Positions 6,603 through 8,761 of a DNA stretch of 8,761 bases are shown in pieces; within the stretch, counting starts at the first letter, position 1, and each line of letters begins with the position of its first letter. This DNA is from UBA7328 sp036479115 (lineage in GTDB: Bacteria; Bacteroidota; Bacteroidia; Chitinophagales; Saprospiraceae): positions 1-8,761 of the forward strand of contig JAZGFD010000323.1 of the NCBI GenBank assembly GCA_036479115.1. The letters run 5' to 3'. A program made the position numbers and the translations under genes. Below the pieces are notes generated by a model, which saw only the letters and a list, made by a program, of their open reading frames with translations, was not told where the DNA came from and ran no database searches.

Positions 6603-7388
6603 ATGACGAGAATAAAACAATTATTTGACCTATCTGGTAAGGTAGCTATAGTAACAGGGGCTAGTAAAGGAATAGGAGAAGCTATGGCTAGGGGCATGGC
6701 AGAACATGGGGCCAGCGTAGTGATCAGCAGCAGAAAGCAAGAGGCTGTAGATGATGTAGCAGCCTCATTCAAATCTGATGATTTGGACGCTATAGGCATT
6801 GCTTGTCATGTAGCTAAAGAAGAAGATCGCATCAATTTGATTGAAAAAACACTGCTCCAATATGGCAGAATAGATATCCTCATTAATAATGCAGGCACCA
6901 ATCCCTACTTTGGCCCAATCCAAGATATGCCTCAAGAAGTATATCAAAAAACAATGGATATTAATCTCAATGCTCCTATGGAGCTGAGTAAATTGTGTTA
7001 CCCTGAGATGAAAAAACAAAAAGGTGGCAGTGTGATTCATATCAGTTCTATAGAAGGCTTGCATGCAACTGCATATTTTGCTGCGTATAATTTAAGCAAG
7101 GCAGGTCTGGTTATGTTGGCCCAAAATCAAGCTGCTGAATGGGGCCCAGATAATATAAGAGTAAATGTAATATGCCCTGGATTGGTTAAGACAAAATTAA
7201 GCCGTGCCCTTTGGGATAACCCCAATCACGAAAAGGCATTAAAGGGCATACCTTTAAGAAGAATGGCCGTGCCTGATGAGATGGCAGGATTGGCAGTTTT
7301 TCTTGCATCCAATGCATCTTCTTACATGACAGGATCTGTACTTGTAAATGACGGTGGAATTCTTCACGCTCCAATAATGTCTTTATAA
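6603..7388 (+). CDS. SDR family oxidoreductase, DHRS4-like
   Basis: A 261-residue classical short-chain dehydrogenase/reductase with a Rossmann fold. The cofactor loop T-G-A-S-K-G-I-G is at residues 18-25, N-N-A-G at 95-98, and the catalytic tetrad is N121, S149, Y162 and K166 (Y-x-x-x-K). The proline-glycine motif (C-P-G-L-V-K-T) is near 190-196. Arg44 after S-S suggests preference for NADP(H). Several stretches (S-S-R-K-Q after strand 2, C-H-V-x-K-x-E-D-R, N-P-Y-F-G, S-R-x-L-W) resemble the DHRS4 carbonyl/retinol reductase group as I remember it. The natural substrate is unknown; a hydroxyacyl or keto compound fits the neighbouring isomerase. It starts 9 bases after the hydrolase and ends 36 bases before the isomerase, indicating an operon. 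Confidence 0.94.
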   Translation: MTRIKQLFDLSGKVAIVTGASKGIGEAMARGMAEHGASVVISSRKQEAVDDVAASFKSDDLDAIGIACHVAKEEDRINLIEKTLLQYGRIDILINNAGTNPYFGPIQDMPQEVYQKTMDINLNAPMELSKLCYPEMKKQKGGSVIHISSIEGLHATAYFAAYNLSKAGLVMLAQNQAAEWGPDNIRVNVICPGLVKTKLSRALWDNPNHEKALKGIPLRRMAVPDEMAGLAVFLASNASSYMTGSVLVNDGGILHAPIMSL

Positions 7389-7424
7389 TAAACAACCAAA
7401 TGGAAACAATTAAAATGGAAAGCT

Positions 7425-8234
7425 ATGTACAATTTCTTTAAAGTTGAAGTAATAGAACATGTCGCTTCTGTTGCTTTTAATCGCCCAGACAAGGCCAACG
7501 CTTTGCACGCACTAGCATGGATTGAAATGCAACAAATATTTGAAGATTTGAATGACAATTTAGAAGTCAGATGTATAGTTTTAAGTGGAGAAGGCAAACA
7601 CTTTTGTGCAGGCATAGATTTATCATTGCTTATGGATGTGAGTGCTTATAATCAAATTAAATGCGAAGGGAGAAAAAGAGAAAAGATCAGAAATTTTATT
7701 ATCAAACTCCAAGACAATATCTGCGCTATAGAAAAATGCCAAAAACCTGTATTGGCGGCAATACATGAAGGTTGTATTGGTGGAGGCGTAGATATTGCTA
7801 CAGCTTGTGACATTCGATATTGTACTGATGATGCATACTTTCAAGTAAAAGAAATAGATATGGGGCTTGTAGCTGATATAGGGACAATGCAAAGGCTTCC
7901 GAAGGTTGTGGGGTATGGAGTGGCCGCAGAAATGGTATATACTGGAAAAAAAGTCTTAGGTAAAGAAGCCAAAGAAATTGGCCTGGTCAATAAATCATTT
8001 TCTGATAAAGAAACCATGATGAAAGGTGTAAAAGCTATGGCAAAAGTAATAGCGAGCAAACCCCCACTGGTAATAAGAGGAACAAAACACATTTTACAAT
8101 ATACACGTGATCACTCTGTAAGAGAATCATTAGAATATATGGCTACTTATAATGCAGCTTTTTTATTATCCGACGATCTCACCAAGTCCTTTGAAGCCGC
8201 TGTGACTAAAAATAAACCGGAGTATTCTAATTAG
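7425..8234 (+). CDS. Crotonase family protein, probable delta(3,5)-delta(2,4)-dienoyl-CoA isomerase (ECH1-like)
   Basis: A 269-residue crotonase-fold enzyme. N-R-P-D-K-A-N-A at residues 19-26 and the oxyanion segment F-C-A-G-I-D-L at 60-66 are typical; the second oxyanion loop is G-C-I-G-G-G at 116-121. Asp123, Glu143 and Asp151 have the same spacing (20 and 8) as Asp176, Glu196 and Asp204 of the rat dienoyl-CoA isomerase, and the surrounding C-D-I-R-Y-C and Q-x-L-P-K-V-V-G blocks are also ECH1-like. The expected reaction is isomerisation of 3,5-dienoyl-CoA to 2,4-dienoyl-CoA in beta-oxidation of unsaturated fatty acids with odd-numbered double bonds. ATG 7425 follows a GGAAAG stretch; earlier ATGs (7400, 7415) are out of frame. 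It is the last gene of the cluster. Confidence 0.9.
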   Translation: MYNFFKVEVIEHVASVAFNRPDKANALHALAWIEMQQIFEDLNDNLEVRCIVLSGEGKHFCAGIDLSLLMDVSAYNQIKCEGRKREKIRNFIIKLQDNICAIEKCQKPVLAAIHEGCIGGGVDIATACDIRYCTDDAYFQVKEIDMGLVADIGTMQRLPKVVGYGVAAEMVYTGKKVLGKEAKEIGLVNKSFSDKETMMKGVKAMAKVIASKPPLVIRGTKHILQYTRDHSVRESLEYMATYNAAFLLSDDLTKSFEAAVTKNKPEYSN

Positions 8235-8245
8235 ACAATACTTTA

Positions 8246-8268
8246 ATCCTCTAAATGCTCATGAGGAT
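8246..8268. repeat. Short inverted repeat just after the isomerase gene
   Basis: ATCCTC (8246-8251) and GAGGAT (8263-8268) can form a six-pair stem with an eleven-base loop, 11 bases after the isomerase stop. No T-run follows, so it is a weak candidate for transcript end processing. Confidence 0.3.
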
Positions 8269-8314
8269 GTAGTGATTGAATAGTACAATGTGATTATAAT
8301 GATTATGACTACTC

Positions 8315-8337
8315 GAGTACTTAATGCGTAAGTATTC
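8315..8337. repeat. Nine-pair hairpin
   Basis: GAGTACTTA (8315-8323) pairs with TAAGTATTC (8329-8337), with one G-T pair, around the five-base loop ATGCG. It has no trailing T-run and no known function. Confidence 0.35.
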
Positions 8338-8359
8338 AATATCATTTGTAGCCTGAAAT

Positions 8360-8395
8360 ATATGTCATCATTTTTAGACAAAAATGATGGCATAT
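8360..8395. terminator. Strong 16-bp-stem hairpin, candidate terminator
   Basis: ATATGTCATCATTTTT (8360-8375) pairs with AAAAATGATGGCATAT (8380-8395) at 15 of 16 positions, the exception being a G-T pair, closing a four-base loop AGAC. It is the strongest fold in the window and lies about 125 bases after the isomerase stop. It is the best candidate terminator of the cluster on either strand. The T and A runs lie next to the loop rather than after the stem, so it is not a textbook intrinsic terminator. Confidence 0.45.
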
Positions 8396-8414
8396 CACAA
8401 CAATCTCTACTCAA

Positions 8415-8460
8415 CCAAGGGTGTTGCCTTGGCTATTCAACTTAAAGGCCTTCAGCCTTT
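8415..8460. repeat. Paired hairpins, REP-like
   Basis: Two perfect six-pair hairpins sit in tandem: CCAAGG-GTGTTG-CCTTGG (8415-8432) and AAAGGC-CTTCA-GCCTTT (8444-8460), separated by 11 bases. Paired short palindromes of this kind resemble the repetitive extragenic palindromes found between genes in Bacteroidota. Only one copy is present here, so the repeat nature is not demonstrated within the window. Confidence 0.4.
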
Positions 8461-8590
8461 CTCTGATGATTATAATATTGAGGACTTTCTAATTTTAACA
8501 TATATTATTAAACGACCTCAGTATAAAAATATAAGATAAAATAATTTGGTTTTTAATTCATCACTAAAAATATGATATTTGCAAAAAAGA

Positions 8591-8761
8591 ATGATTATGT
8601 CAAAGCAAAATACTTTCTTATTGATTATCGGGCTCTTGCTATTAGGAATGGGTAGTAGGTTTTTATTTTTAATAGAAGGATATCCACAAATTCCCAATTT
8701 TACTGCTTTAGGTGCCGTTGCATTGTTTGGAGCCTATCATTTAAAAAAAGTACAATCTATA
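8591..8761 (+). CDS. DUF6580-like putative membrane transport protein, N-terminus (partial at right edge)
   Basis: An open frame from ATG 8591 (or ATG 8597) runs off the right edge and gives 57 residues. Residues 9-28 form a hydrophobic helix. It is followed by P-Q-I-P-N-F-T-A-L-G-A-V-A-L-F-G-A at 32-48, which resembles the conserved N-terminal P-N-F-T-P-I-G-A-x-A-L-F-G block of DUF6580 membrane proteins, related in appearance to ECF-transporter S components. The function is unknown. An A-rich AAAAAAGA precedes the start in place of a strong ribosome site. The family call rests on this one motif. Confidence 0.7.
   Translation, partial: MIMSKQNTFLLIIGLLLLGMGSRFLFLIEGYPQIPNFTALGAVALFGAYHLKKVQSI

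Larger units (their letters stand above)
8235..8590. other. Non-coding interval with several hairpins
   Basis: These 356 bases separate the isomerase gene from the next membrane protein gene. I see no credible reading frame. There are five inverted repeats (8246-8268, 8315-8337, 8360-8395, 8415-8432, 8444-8460). The 60 bases before the next gene are extremely AT-rich, with a near-match GATATTTG (8574-8581) to the -7 consensus, ten bases before the ATG. Confidence 0.55.

Noticed and set aside
6234..8092. Minus-strand open frames of 69-99 codons opposite the dehydrogenase, hydrolase and isomerase genes
   Set aside because: They lie antisense to well-supported genes and show no recognisable domain.

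Overview
This window looks like a chromosomal segment of an AT-rich member of the Bacteroidota, possibly the Cytophagales side of the phylum. The reasons are: two good TAnnTTTG-type -7 boxes, A-rich leaders with almost no Shine-Dalgarno sequence, short intergenic repeats, and proteins of the kind common in that phylum. Placement below phylum is a guess. There is no rRNA, tRNA, CRISPR array, phage gene or intact transposase gene.

Layout. Positions 1-1385 hold the C-terminal part of a molybdopterin oxidoreductase whose N-terminus lies off the left edge. A GNAT acetyltransferase follows 13 bases later. Positions 1807-5546 carry three single genes: a seven-helix membrane protein with a soluble C-terminal domain (2050-3147, +), an NRDE/TANGO2-family protein (3397-4116, +) and an EamA/DMT transporter (5187-4327, -). 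The gaps between them are filled with repeats. Positions 5547-8234 form a tight same-strand cluster: a membrane-anchored metallo-beta-lactamase-fold hydrolase, a DHRS4-like short-chain dehydrogenase and an ECH1-like dienoyl-CoA isomerase. Positions 8235-8590 are non-coding with several hairpins. A DUF6580-like membrane protein starts at 8591 and runs off the right edge.

The most interesting content is between the genes. Three elements of 58, 161 and 64 bp (1830-1887, 4163-4323, 5261-5324) share terminal inverted repeats of the form GTA(A/T)CTACTCAAGTGG. Each is flanked by an 8-bp direct repeat matching at 7 of 8 positions. Two different inner end sequences recur, in opposite orientations, with different amounts deleted between them. 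This is what a family of small non-autonomous elements derived from one insertion sequence should look like; the GTAA terminus and 8-bp duplication point to IS66. A fourth, solitary end overlaps the stop codon of the NRDE gene, and the duplication at the 161-bp element overlaps the stop codon of the DMT gene. A separate diverged repeat of about 140 bp lies directly upstream of two unrelated genes.

How the genes work together: the dehydrogenase and isomerase fit a fatty-acyl or other lipid/carbonyl catabolic unit, and the hydrolase is probably co-transcribed with them. The other genes show no clear common pathway. No convincing new multi-gene system is visible.
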